Source: Planctomycetota bacterium
Lineage (GTDB): Bacteria > Planctomycetota > UBA1135 > UBA2386
Direction of reading: 5' to 3'
Length of the DNA: 38,873 nt
Assembly: GCA_016235155.1 (NCBI GenBank)
Contig: JACRLW010000003.1
Span: forward strand, 1 to 38,873
The notes beneath the pieces were generated by a model. The model was not told where the DNA came from. It made no database searches and worked only from the letters and a program-made list of their open reading frames with translations. The translations under genes were made by a program, and so were the position numbers. This document shows positions 23,597-31,376 of this stretch, piece after piece (within the stretch, counting starts at the first letter, position 1; every line of letters starts with the position of its first letter).

Positions 23597-24589
23597 ATGG
23601 CCAACCACGTCCGACACCTCACGCTCTCCGACCAGTTCTTCCTCGAGCAGGGCTCGCGCGGTGCGTCCGGCGAACTGTCGACGATCCTCAACCGCGTGAC
23701 GCTCGCGGGTCGTCTCATCGCGAACAACGTGTTGCGGGCCGGACTCGAAGGCCGGCTCGGCAACACCGGCGGCGTGAACGTGCAGGGCGAGGAGGTCAAG
23801 AAGCTGGACGAGGTGAGCAACGAGATCTTCAAGGAGGTCTTCGACCGCGTGCCGGTCGTCGCGGGGCTCGCGTCGGAAGAGATGGACGAACCGCACCTGT
23901 TCGAACACAAGGACGCGAAGTACGTGCTGCTGCACGACCCGCTCGACGGTTCGGGCAACGTCGACGTCGACGGTTCGATGGGCACGATCTTCAGCGTGCA
24001 CCGGCGCAGGGACGTCCATGCGCCGGTCGGGTTGTCCGACTTCCTGCGCAAGGGGAGCGACCAGGTCGCCGCGGGCTACCTGCTGTACGGACCGGCGACG
24101 ATGTTCGTCTACACGGTGGGCGGACCGGTGCACGGCTTCACGCTCGATCGCGCGGTCGGCTGCTTCTTCCTCACGCATCCCGAGCTGCGCTATCCCTCGT
24201 CGGGCGGGGCGTACTCGGTGAACGAGGCAAACCAGGCCAAGTGGCCGCAGGACGTGCAGCGGATGGTCCAGTGTTTCCGCGAGGGGAAGACCCAGTGCGG
24301 CGCGCGCTCGGCGCGCTACGTCGGCGCACTCGTCGCGGACTTCCACCGCACGTTGATCCAAGGCGGCGTCTACATGTATCCCGGCGAGAGCAAGCGGCCC
24401 GAGGGCAAGCTGCGACTCCTGTTCGAGGCTGCGCCGCTCGCGTTCGTCGCCAGACACGCGGGCGGACTCGCCAGCGACGGCAGGGGGGAGATCCTCGACC
24501 TCGACGCGCAGAAGCTGCACCAGCGCACGCCGCTCTACATCGGCGCTGCTCAGGACGTCGCGGAGGTCGTGCGCCTGCTCAGGGGCTGA
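23597..24589 (+). CDS. fbp: Fructose-1,6-bisphosphatase class I (330 aa)
   Basis: Hydrolyses fructose 1,6-bisphosphate to fructose 6-phosphate, the committed step of gluconeogenesis. Class I motifs are present: the metal-site glutamates in ASEEMDEP, the DPLDGSGNVDVDGSMGTIFS loop, and the C-terminal SARYVGALVADFHRTLIQGG, MYPGESKRPEGKLRLLFEA and HAGGLASDGRGEILD blocks. The usual DPLDGSSN is changed to DPLDGSGN; the metal-binding acids are kept. The ATG at 23597 is 29 bases after the upstream stop and has no clear ribosome site. It is the last gene of the plus-strand run and converges with the exported-protein gene seven bases on. Plant-type sedoheptulose bisphosphatase activity cannot be ruled out from sequence alone. 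Confidence 0.96.
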   Translation: MANHVRHLTLSDQFFLEQGSRGASGELSTILNRVTLAGRLIANNVLRAGLEGRLGNTGGVNVQGEEVKKLDEVSNEIFKEVFDRVPVVAGLASEEMDEPHLFEHKDAKYVLLHDPLDGSGNVDVDGSMGTIFSVHRRRDVHAPVGLSDFLRKGSDQVAAGYLLYGPATMFVYTVGGPVHGFTLDRAVGCFFLTHPELRYPSSGGAYSVNEANQAKWPQDVQRMVQCFREGKTQCGARSARYVGALVADFHRTLIQGGVYMYPGESKRPEGKLRLLFEAAPLAFVARHAGGLASDGRGEILDLDAQKLHQRTPLYIGAAQDVAEVVRLLRG

Positions 24590-24591
24590 GC
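24577..24591. terminator. Short perfect hairpin over the fbp stop codon, possible shared terminator
   Basis: GCTCAG and CTGAGC pair perfectly around GGG, and the stop codon of fbp lies within the right arm. It sits exactly where two convergent genes meet, with six bases between their stops. A six-base stem without a T-run is weak evidence, so a chance palindrome remains possible. Confidence 0.3.
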
Positions 24592-24595
24592 GTGC

Positions 24596-26128
24596 TCACT
24601 CGTAGACCGCGTTGCCGATGCGGATCGCGGTCACCTTGCCGCCCTGCTGCACGACCTGTGCGCTCTCCTGGCCGGTCTCGAAGTACAGGTAGAGCACGTC
24701 GCCGCAGACCTCGTAGCGGCCGCCGCGTTCCGAGTCGGTGCTCGCGCCCGGCAGACCGGGTTGGCTCGGCACGTTGGACATCAGGCGCCGGGTGACGGCG
24801 CCGCCCGCTTCGAACGAGTAGCTGGCGTGGTGTCCGCTGCCGGTGACGCGGCCGTACTGGCTCGAACTGAACGTGCGGCCGACGAGCGCCGCCTCGAGCT
24901 TCGCATTGCGTTCGGGGGGCTTCGGTTCGAGCGTCGTGAAGATGCGCTTCACCTTCGGGAGGTAGGCCTCGGCCTTGCCTTCCATCACGACCGCGCCGGC
25001 GCCGAGCCAGCCGTCCTGCTTGACGACGCTGCCGTACCAGACCTGCAGGGTCTGGCCCTGCTGCGTCCGGCCGTTCAGCGTGACGACCGCGCCGGGCACT
25101 TCCTTGCTCTTGCACGTCGCGATCGGCGTCTCGCCCTCGCCGATCTGCAGGCCCTGCTGCGCGAGCACCTCACGCATCTTCGGCAGGTACTTCTCGACGA
25201 CCTTCGCGACCGGCTGGTTCTGGTCCGCCGCTTCGAGGCGACCCCAGAGCATGAAGACGATCGCGTCCAAGGTGTCGGACTGCGTGAGCCCGGGGTTCAC
25301 GATCAAGCCGGTGTCGTCCTGCGAGTAGACGGTCCAGCCCTTGGGCAGTTCGCACGCGAACCAGCCGCGGGGGTGTTCGAAGCGCGTCGTCTCGCCGTCG
25401 AAGACGCCCTCGAGCGCGGGCGGCGCGTCGCCGGATTCCGGGTGCGTCTCGCCGGGCGTGGTCCCACCGGGATTCTTCTCGGCGCCGGGTCGGTCGGTCT
25501 TGTCGGCGACCAGTTCGTGCGTCGCGCCGTCGCTGGCGAGTTTCAGGCGATCGCCGTCGAGCGTCGCGGTGAAGTCGTACCACTCGCCGTCGACCTGGAA
25601 GCGGCCGCGGAGCGCCTTGTCCTTGCTCGTCGCCTCGGTGCGGTACTCCGCGCCATCGACGCTCAGCGTGCCGGTGTAGGTCGCGCGCTCGCCCGCGCGC
25701 AGCGTGCGCGTGATGGAGTCGCCGCTGAAGGTCCGCGCGAAGGGGTCGGCGTCGCGCTCGACGGGGCGCTTGCCCGCGAGCGGGTTACCGCCGCGTGGCG
25801 TCGGTTGGGGCTGAGCCGGCGCCTTCCCGTCGCGTCGCCAGGTCGAGGCCTCGCCTTCGATCGTGAACGTGAGCACGTCGCCGGCGAGCGACCATTCGGC
25901 GCGTTCGCCGTCCTCGCCGCCGAGCACGATCGTCCGCGGCCCGTGCGTCGTGTAGGGGATGCGCGTGCCGCCGAGGACGATCACGTCCTTCTCGATCACC
26001 AGCACCTTGCCGCGGTCGTCTTCCGACGTGCCGATCCACTTGCCATGGATCGCGGTGACGTCCTGCGCGGTCGCGAAGCCGGCGAGGAGGACGACGGACG
26101 CGAGGACGATGATCACGCGAGCGAGCAT
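24596..26128 (-). CDS. Exported protein of unknown function (510 aa)
   Basis: A signal peptide (IIVLASVVLLAGFATAQ, cleavage at TA-QD) is preceded by an AGAGG ribosome site six bases before the ATG at 26128, one of the few clear ones here. The mature protein appears modular. A lipocalin-like segment opens with IHGKWIGTSEDDRGKVLVIE. A second small beta domain is near 135-210 (GTLSVDGAEYRTEATSKDKA). A Pro/Gly linker follows. The region starting HPRGWFACELPKGWTVYSQD resembles domains that measure or bind small ligands. A last beta domain starts LVGRTFSSSQYGRVTGSGHH and ends with IRIGNAVYE. No catalytic motif was recognised. It lacks the recurrent C-terminal module of the exported proteins in 2909-17490. 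It follows tryptophan dioxygenase by 74 bases, with a hairpin between, so co-transcription is uncertain. Confidence 0.82.
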   Translation of the reverse strand: MLARVIIVLASVVLLAGFATAQDVTAIHGKWIGTSEDDRGKVLVIEKDVIVLGGTRIPYTTHGPRTIVLGGEDGERAEWSLAGDVLTFTIEGEASTWRRDGKAPAQPQPTPRGGNPLAGKRPVERDADPFARTFSGDSITRTLRAGERATYTGTLSVDGAEYRTEATSKDKALRGRFQVDGEWYDFTATLDGDRLKLASDGATHELVADKTDRPGAEKNPGGTTPGETHPESGDAPPALEGVFDGETTRFEHPRGWFACELPKGWTVYSQDDTGLIVNPGLTQSDTLDAIVFMLWGRLEAADQNQPVAKVVEKYLPKMREVLAQQGLQIGEGETPIATCKSKEVPGAVVTLNGRTQQGQTLQVWYGSVVKQDGWLGAGAVVMEGKAEAYLPKVKRIFTTLEPKPPERNAKLEAALVGRTFSSSQYGRVTGSGHHASYSFEAGGAVTRRLMSNVPSQPGLPGASTDSERGGRYEVCGDVLYLYFETGQESAQVVQQGGKVTAIRIGNAVYE

Positions 26129-26177
26129 GGGAAACCTCTTGCGCCGAAGGCTTGCGGCGCGCCGGCGCATGGTCCGC

Positions 26178-26203
26178 AGGCGCTCGCCTCGCGGCAAGCG
26201 CCT
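26178..26203 (-). terminator. Hairpin at the stop codon of tryptophan dioxygenase
   Basis: AGGCGCT and AGCGCCT pair perfectly around a twelve-base loop, and the arm nearer the gene touches the TGA of kynA. A second stem (GCGCCG/CGGCGC) lies further downstream at about 26141-26160. Together they could end the kynA transcript before the exported-protein gene; no T-run is present, so confidence is low. Confidence 0.35.
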
Positions 26204-27324
26204 CACTCGCTTCGCAGGCCGTAGTACTCCGCGCCCACGAGCTTCGGGTCGAGTTCGCTGCGCATCAGCATCGTGCGGGCCGCCCAGATCTCGGCGAACA
26301 CCCGGTAGGTCAACGCGGTGCGGTCGAGGTAGTCGACGCCATCGCTGCCGCCGGTGCCGACGCGGCCGCCGATCACGCGCTCGACCATGCGCGCATGGCG
26401 CTGGCGGAACACGATCGCGCTCTGCTCGGCGGCGATCAGGGCGTCGATGACTTCGGCCGGCCAGGCGAGCAGCGGTAGGTCGCGGTGGCTCTCGATGAAC
26501 AAGATCGCGGTGCGCAGCCGGCGCGTCGCGACGCGTCGCTCCGGCGCGACGTCCTCGGCCATGAGCATCGCGCGCGACGACGCGAGTTCGTCGCCGTAGC
26601 GCACGCGCAGGCGGTCGACGTCGGCTTCGGTGAGCGCCTGATGGCGCAGGACCTCGGCGACGCGCTGCACCTGACCGCGCGCCTGCTGCGCGAGGAAGTC
26701 CTCGATCCAGCCCGTCACCACCGCGTCGTCATCGGGCCGGTCCGGCGTGCTGCCCTGGATCGGCGCGCGCTGCAGCCAGCGATACACGGCGTCCTTGAGG
26801 CTCGGCAGGTCGGCGCGACGGCGTTCGACGCGGCGCAGCGCCGGCGACGATCCGCCGCCCGCGGCGTGCAGCGCGCGCATGTAGCTGCCCTCGTGACCGA
26901 GCGGAATGCGCTGCGCGTCGTCGAGGCCGAAGAGGATCTCGATCTCGCGCAACTGCGCGGACTGAAAACCGCTCGCGGGCGAGAGCTTGTCGCGGAACTC
27001 GAGGTAGGCCCGCGTCTGCATCGTCTCCATCAGGCGGAAGTGGTCCGCCATCAACTGGAACAGCATCGCGACGCGCCGCAGCCCGGCGCACGCGGCGTGG
27101 AGGCGCGGCTCGGCGACGAACTCGGCGCGGAACACGTCGCGCGCGGTGACCATCTCGCGCAGGACGAGCTTCATCCACAACTCGTCGATCTGGTGGATGA
27201 CGATGAAGCGGACCTCGTCGTCGCTCAGTTGGCCTTCGTCGTGTTCGACCCCGCCCTGCAGCGCGAGCAGGTCCTCGACGCGGACGTAGTCCCAGTAGGT
27301 GGTCGGGCCGCGGCGATCACTCAT
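26203..27324 (-). CDS. kynA: Tryptophan 2,3-dioxygenase (373 aa)
   Basis: Heme enzyme that opens the indole ring of L-tryptophan to N-formylkynurenine, the first step of the kynurenine pathway. Characteristic blocks: TTYWDYVRVEDLLALQ, the substrate-site HQIDELWMKLVLREM (His44), METMQTRAYLEFRDKLSPAS with GFQSAQLREIE, and the heme-ligand region FRQRHARMVERVIGG (His about 310) followed by GTGGSDGVDYL, where the family norm is GTGGSSG. It is about 90 residues longer than the well-known Xanthomonas enzyme, mainly in the stretch between residues 150 and 270, and so closer in size to long forms of the family. No kynurenine formamidase, kynureninase or NAD biosynthesis gene is nearby. A perfect hairpin sits directly before its ATG. 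Confidence 0.95.
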   Translation of the reverse strand: MSDRRGPTTYWDYVRVEDLLALQGGVEHDEGQLSDDEVRFIVIHQIDELWMKLVLREMVTARDVFRAEFVAEPRLHAACAGLRRVAMLFQLMADHFRLMETMQTRAYLEFRDKLSPASGFQSAQLREIEILFGLDDAQRIPLGHEGSYMRALHAAGGGSSPALRRVERRRADLPSLKDAVYRWLQRAPIQGSTPDRPDDDAVVTGWIEDFLAQQARGQVQRVAEVLRHQALTEADVDRLRVRYGDELASSRAMLMAEDVAPERRVATRRLRTAILFIESHRDLPLLAWPAEVIDALIAAEQSAIVFRQRHARMVERVIGGRVGTGGSDGVDYLDRTALTYRVFAEIWAARTMLMRSELDPKLVGAEYYGLRSE

Positions 27325-27344
27325 GCGGGCGTTGTAGCGCCCGC
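27325..27344 (-). promoter_or_regulatory. Perfect stem-loop touching the kynA start codon
   Basis: Seven base pairs (GCGGGCG with CGCCCGC) around a six-base loop end exactly at the base before the ATG of the dioxygenase gene. Any ribosome-binding sequence would lie in the stem, and none is visible. It may modulate translation or may simply be a GC-rich coincidence. The other half of this 53-base spacer (about 27350-27375) contains a second stem that could follow the upstream gene's stop. Confidence 0.4.
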
Positions 27345-27377
27345 CCTTCGCGGCGGCGAACCGCCGGTCGCCGCGGG

Positions 27378-29396
27378 TCACTGCGACGTGATCTGGAACT
27401 GCAGGCGGTACTCCGGCACGCCGACGCCGACCTGGAACTCCTGCTTGGTCTTCTGATAGTCGACGACCATGAGGAACGGGTTCGACTGGCGACCGGCGCT
27501 CGCCTGGTAGTTCCCCGGCGGCAGGCGCTTGGGCAGCGTGAAGCGGCCCTGCTCGTCGCTCACGACGTTGGTCTGCATCATCGTCTTCCGCTGGCCGGTC
27601 GGGTCGGGGACCGAACTGACCTGGATCTTGATCTGCGGCGCGGGAGCGCCGTCGAGCAGGACCGTGCCGGTCACCAGCGTGCCCTGCACCATCCGGATCG
27701 TGCCGACGTCGGTGCGTTGGCCTTCGGTCACGACGACGTCGCGCATCGACAGGCCCGAGTGCTCGGGGTGCTCGAAGCGCAACTGGTAGGGCCCGGGCGT
27801 GAGACGTTCGAGCTTGAACGTGCCCGAGCGATCGGTCTGCAGCGTCACCAGCGTGATCTTGTAGGGCATCATCATGCCGAACATGTCCGAGATGGGGTTC
27901 TCCTCCCATTCGTTCTGCACGGTGCGTACCGCGACTCCGGCGAGCGGCGAACCGTCGCCGCCCTGGACGACGCCGATGATCGAACCGCCTTCGCTGACCT
28001 CGACCACGACCTCGGGGTCTTCGCCGCCGACGGTGATCGGGAACGGCGTCGAGTACGCCATCGCGAAGCCCTGCGCCCGCACTTCGAGCGCGTACGGACC
28101 CGGGGGATCCCAACCCGTGAGCCGGAACCACCCGTTCTCGAGATCGCGCGGGTTCACGCGCACCTCGCCCGAAGTCATCATGTTCCCGTACATCTGCTGC
28201 GCTTCGTGCCAGGTCTTGCGCCAGACGCTGTAGCGCTCGACGAGCCGCCCGTTCTTCGCGACCACCTTCACGCGGACGGCGCCCTGTGCCTCGAGCACGA
28301 TGTGGCGGTCCATCTCGCCGGCCATCACGGGTTTCGCCTCGCCCTTCGTGAAGCCCTCGGCGTTGACGATCACCTGATACGGACCCTCGACCAGGCCGTG
28401 CACCTCGAAGCGACCCTCGCGATCGGTGCGGCCGTCGACGTTGATCGGCGTCTTCGGCGCGATCGCGATCACCTGGTACCGCGCGCTGGCGACCGGCTTG
28501 CCTTGCGCGTCGGTGACGACGCCCGCGATCGCGAGACCCGGATCGAGTTCGAAGTCGAAGACGTTCTCCGCGTCCGCACGGATCTGCTGCGTCAGTTTCT
28601 CCTGGCGCGCGAAGCCGGTGCCGAACGCGGCGACGTTGACGAGCCCGGTCGCGGCATTGGCGATGCGGAAGCTGCCGTCGGTTGCTGTCAGGACCTCGAT
28701 GCCCTGCTCGCGGCCGGGCGTCGGCCCGATCGTGAGCTGTTGATTGACGGGTTTGACCTGGACCGTCGCGCCCGCGATCGGCGCGCCGCCCTGGCGCGCG
28801 ACGACGCGGCCCGAAACGACGAGGCCCGCGCCGAGCTTGATGTCGCCGACCTCCCACCACCGGCCGGCGAACAGCGTGAGGTTGGGTTGCACGTGGTCGC
28901 CGTGCGCGGCGCCGACGACGCGCAGTTCGAAGACCCGGCCCTCGGGGATCTCGCGCAGACCGAGCGCGAAGTTGCCCTGTTCGTCGCTCTTCGTCGCGGC
29001 CATCGGCGGGCGCACGACGCCCTTCTGCGCGAGCAGCATGTCCTCGAACATCGAGGCGGGGTTCGTGCCGAGGAACAGGTAGCAGTCGGATCCCGCGACG
29101 ACGCGACCGAACTCGTCGACGAGGCGGCCGCGCACCCCTTGGCCGTAGTCGCGACCCGACTCCACGGGTTGCGTGACGGCCGTCCGCTGGTCGGGTGGGG
29201 TCGTCGTCGTCGGATCCGCGGTGCGGACCGGCGCCGGCTTGGGTTGCTCCTGCTGCACCGGTTGGACCTCGCCGGTCGTCGCCGTGCCGGGATCGACGGG
29301 CGGTGCGTCGGGCCCGTTGCCCAGCAGGGCCCAGGCTCCGAAGCCGACCGCGGCGATCAAGAGGATGGTCAGGAGGGTTTTCGTGCCGGAGTTCAT
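27378..29396 (-). CDS. Membrane-anchored protein with carboxypeptidase-regulatory-like beta domains (672 aa)
   Basis: An N-terminal helix (TLLTILLIAAVGFGAWALLG, residues about 7-26) without a cleavage site anchors a Pro/Thr/Gln-rich linker. About six to seven transthyretin-like (carboxypeptidase-regulatory-like) domains follow. Each has a 'G.V.D..G.P...A.V....' strand and a 'T..DG.F....L..G.Y.V....G' strand, for example GVVTDAQGKPVASARYQVIA with TDREGRFEVHGLVEGPYQVI. Such domains are stiff spacers or ligand-binding modules outside the membrane. It ends FLMVVDYQKTKQEFQVGVGV and then YRLQFQITSQ, matching the end of the adjacent broken paralogue. An in-frame TTG at 29402 is an unlikely alternative start. 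It lies 49 bases after the broken paralogue and 53 bases before kynA; no enzymatic motif is visible. Confidence 0.87.
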   Translation of the reverse strand: MNSGTKTLLTILLIAAVGFGAWALLGNGPDAPPVDPGTATTGEVQPVQQEQPKPAPVRTADPTTTTPPDQRTAVTQPVESGRDYGQGVRGRLVDEFGRVVAGSDCYLFLGTNPASMFEDMLLAQKGVVRPPMAATKSDEQGNFALGLREIPEGRVFELRVVGAAHGDHVQPNLTLFAGRWWEVGDIKLGAGLVVSGRVVARQGGAPIAGATVQVKPVNQQLTIGPTPGREQGIEVLTATDGSFRIANAATGLVNVAAFGTGFARQEKLTQQIRADAENVFDFELDPGLAIAGVVTDAQGKPVASARYQVIAIAPKTPINVDGRTDREGRFEVHGLVEGPYQVIVNAEGFTKGEAKPVMAGEMDRHIVLEAQGAVRVKVVAKNGRLVERYSVWRKTWHEAQQMYGNMMTSGEVRVNPRDLENGWFRLTGWDPPGPYALEVRAQGFAMAYSTPFPITVGGEDPEVVVEVSEGGSIIGVVQGGDGSPLAGVAVRTVQNEWEENPISDMFGMMMPYKITLVTLQTDRSGTFKLERLTPGPYQLRFEHPEHSGLSMRDVVVTEGQRTDVGTIRMVQGTLVTGTVLLDGAPAPQIKIQVSSVPDPTGQRKTMMQTNVVSDEQGRFTLPKRLPPGNYQASAGRQSNPFLMVVDYQKTKQEFQVGVGVPEYRLQFQITSQ

Positions 29397-29445
29397 GTGC
29401 AATCGGTGGGACGGGGGATCGGAGGCGAGATGGATGCGCGACGGA

Positions 29446-31376
29446 TCAGTGACTCGAGATGGAGAAGTGCAGCAAGACCTTGTCCTGGCCGGGCGTGATC
29501 GTCAGCTCCTGGCGCGTCTTCTGGTAGTCGACGACCTGGAGCAGGATGGTCGGCAGGCTCTGGCGTGCAGCTCGAGCGATGTAGCGACCCGGGGGTAGAC
29601 GTTGGGCGACCGTGAAGCGGCCCGACTCATCGGTCACCGCTTCCGCGAAGACCATCGCAGGACCCTCGTCGGACTGCTGAGTGCCGGACTGCGGCATGTC
29701 CGAGTGCAACGAGACCTTGATCTGGCCGGCGGGGACGCCGTCGACGGTCGCGGTGCCGGTCACGATCGAGCCGCGGATCAGCCGGATTTCGGGAAGCACG
29801 ATCGACGCGCCGTCGGCGACGACCACGTCGCGCAGGCGGCTCTCGCAGTGATCGGCGTGCGTCACGCCGATCTGGTAGGTCCCCGCGGCGAGGTGCCCGA
29901 GATCGGCGACGCCGTCGTCGCCGGTCGTCGCGGTCGCCCGCGTGGTGCGGATCGGCAACGCCTGCCCGAGCATCTTCGTGAGCGGGTTCTCGTCGGCGAA
30001 GCCGGGCAGCGTCGCGACGCCGGCCCCGGCGAGCGGCGAGCCGTCGGCGCGCGCGACGCGGATCCGGATCGAGCCGCCGGCGCGCAGCACGACGCCCACT
30101 TCGCGTCCAGCCTCGCCGGCGTTCACGGCGAACGGTTCGGAGAAAGACTTGGCGAAGCCGGGCGCCTCGACCTGCACGAGACGTCGGCGAGGCTGCCGGT
30201 CGAGTCGTTCCAGCCCAGCAGCAGGAGGTCGAAGCGAGGCGGCGCCCGGCCGTCCCGGTCCGCGACGCGCACCGAGAGGATCGATTGCGCGCCGAGCACG
30301 ATGCGCGCGTCCTGCTCGCCGGCGCGGACCGGCTTCAACTCGCCGCGCACGTAACCGTGAGCACTCGCGGAGAGCACGTACGCGCCCTCGACGAGGCCGA
30401 TCATCTCGAAGCGACCGTCGGCGTCGCTCCGCGCGGTGCCGACGCCGCCGAGTTGCGTCGAGATCGAGCGCGCTTCGATCGACGCGCCGCCGATTCCGCG
30501 ACCGTCCGCGCCGACGATCGAACCGACGATCGACGATCCGCGCGGCAGTTCGAAGTCGCAGGTGTTCTCGACGCCGGCGCGCAGCTCGACGACCGGGCGC
30601 AGCACGCGCGCGAAACCGGGAGCGACCGCGCTGACCTGCACGAAGCCGGGCCGCAGTCCCGGAAGCAGGTAGCGGCCGGTCGTGTCGCCGATCGCGACGA
30701 TCCCCGCTTCGCGTTCGGGGGTCGGCGTGGTCTGCGGTCCGAGGCCGACGGGCAGCGCGACGACGGTGGCGCCGGGGACCGGGAAGCCGTCGCTGCCCTG
30801 CACCGTGACCTTGCCGCTCAACAACAAGCCGCGTTCGAGCGCGACGTCGCCGAGCTCGGTCCACCTGGCGGCGAACAACGTGACGCGCGGCAACGTCGTC
30901 TCCGCGAAGCCCGGCGCGAGCGCGCGCACCTCGTAGTCGTTGGGTGAGAGTGCTTGGACGCCGAGCGCGAAGCGACCGTCCGCGCCGCTCGTCGTGCGCG
31001 CGAGCGGCGGAACGACCACGCCGCGATCGGCCTGGATCAGGCTCTCGAAGGGATTGCGCGCGAGATGCTCGACGAGGAGCACGGCGGCGCCGGGCAGCGG
31101 GGTGCCGGTCGCGTCGACGATGCGGCCGCGCACGCCCTGGGGCAGTTCCTCTCCGGCGGGACTCGGGTCGACGGCACGGCGCGGGGCGGGTTCGCCCTCG
31201 TCGGGGTTCGCGACCGGTGCGAGGACCGCGCGGCGCGGATCGGCCGCGGGATTCCCGTCCGCCTGGACCGGGGGGTCGGTCTCGGGGAGCCGCGGCGCGG
31301 CGTCGTCACGCGTGCGGAGGAACCACCATGCGACCGCGGCGGCGAGCACGAGCACGGCGATGCCGAGGCGTCTCAT
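29446..31376 (-). pseudogene. Frameshifted paralogue of the neighbouring beta-domain protein
   Basis: The first part (ATG 31376 down to about 30190) encodes a membrane helix (LGIAVLVLAAAVAWWFL), a Pro-rich linker and four carboxypeptidase-regulatory-like domains closely parallel to the 27378-29396 product; both share the QGVRGR start of domain 1 and similar block order. Near 30170-30200 homology leaves this frame, which would end at 30123 after a nonsense tail. It resumes in another frame at LVQVEAPGFAKSF and runs to 29446, ending LLQVVDYQKTRQELTITPGQ and LLHFSISSH. Compared with the neighbour, about 28 residues between the GWND and EAPGFA segments are missing. A deletion that shifted the frame, or a sequence error in GC-rich DNA, explains this. 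Its ATG overlaps the stop of the preceding gene (ATGA). Confidence 0.82.
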
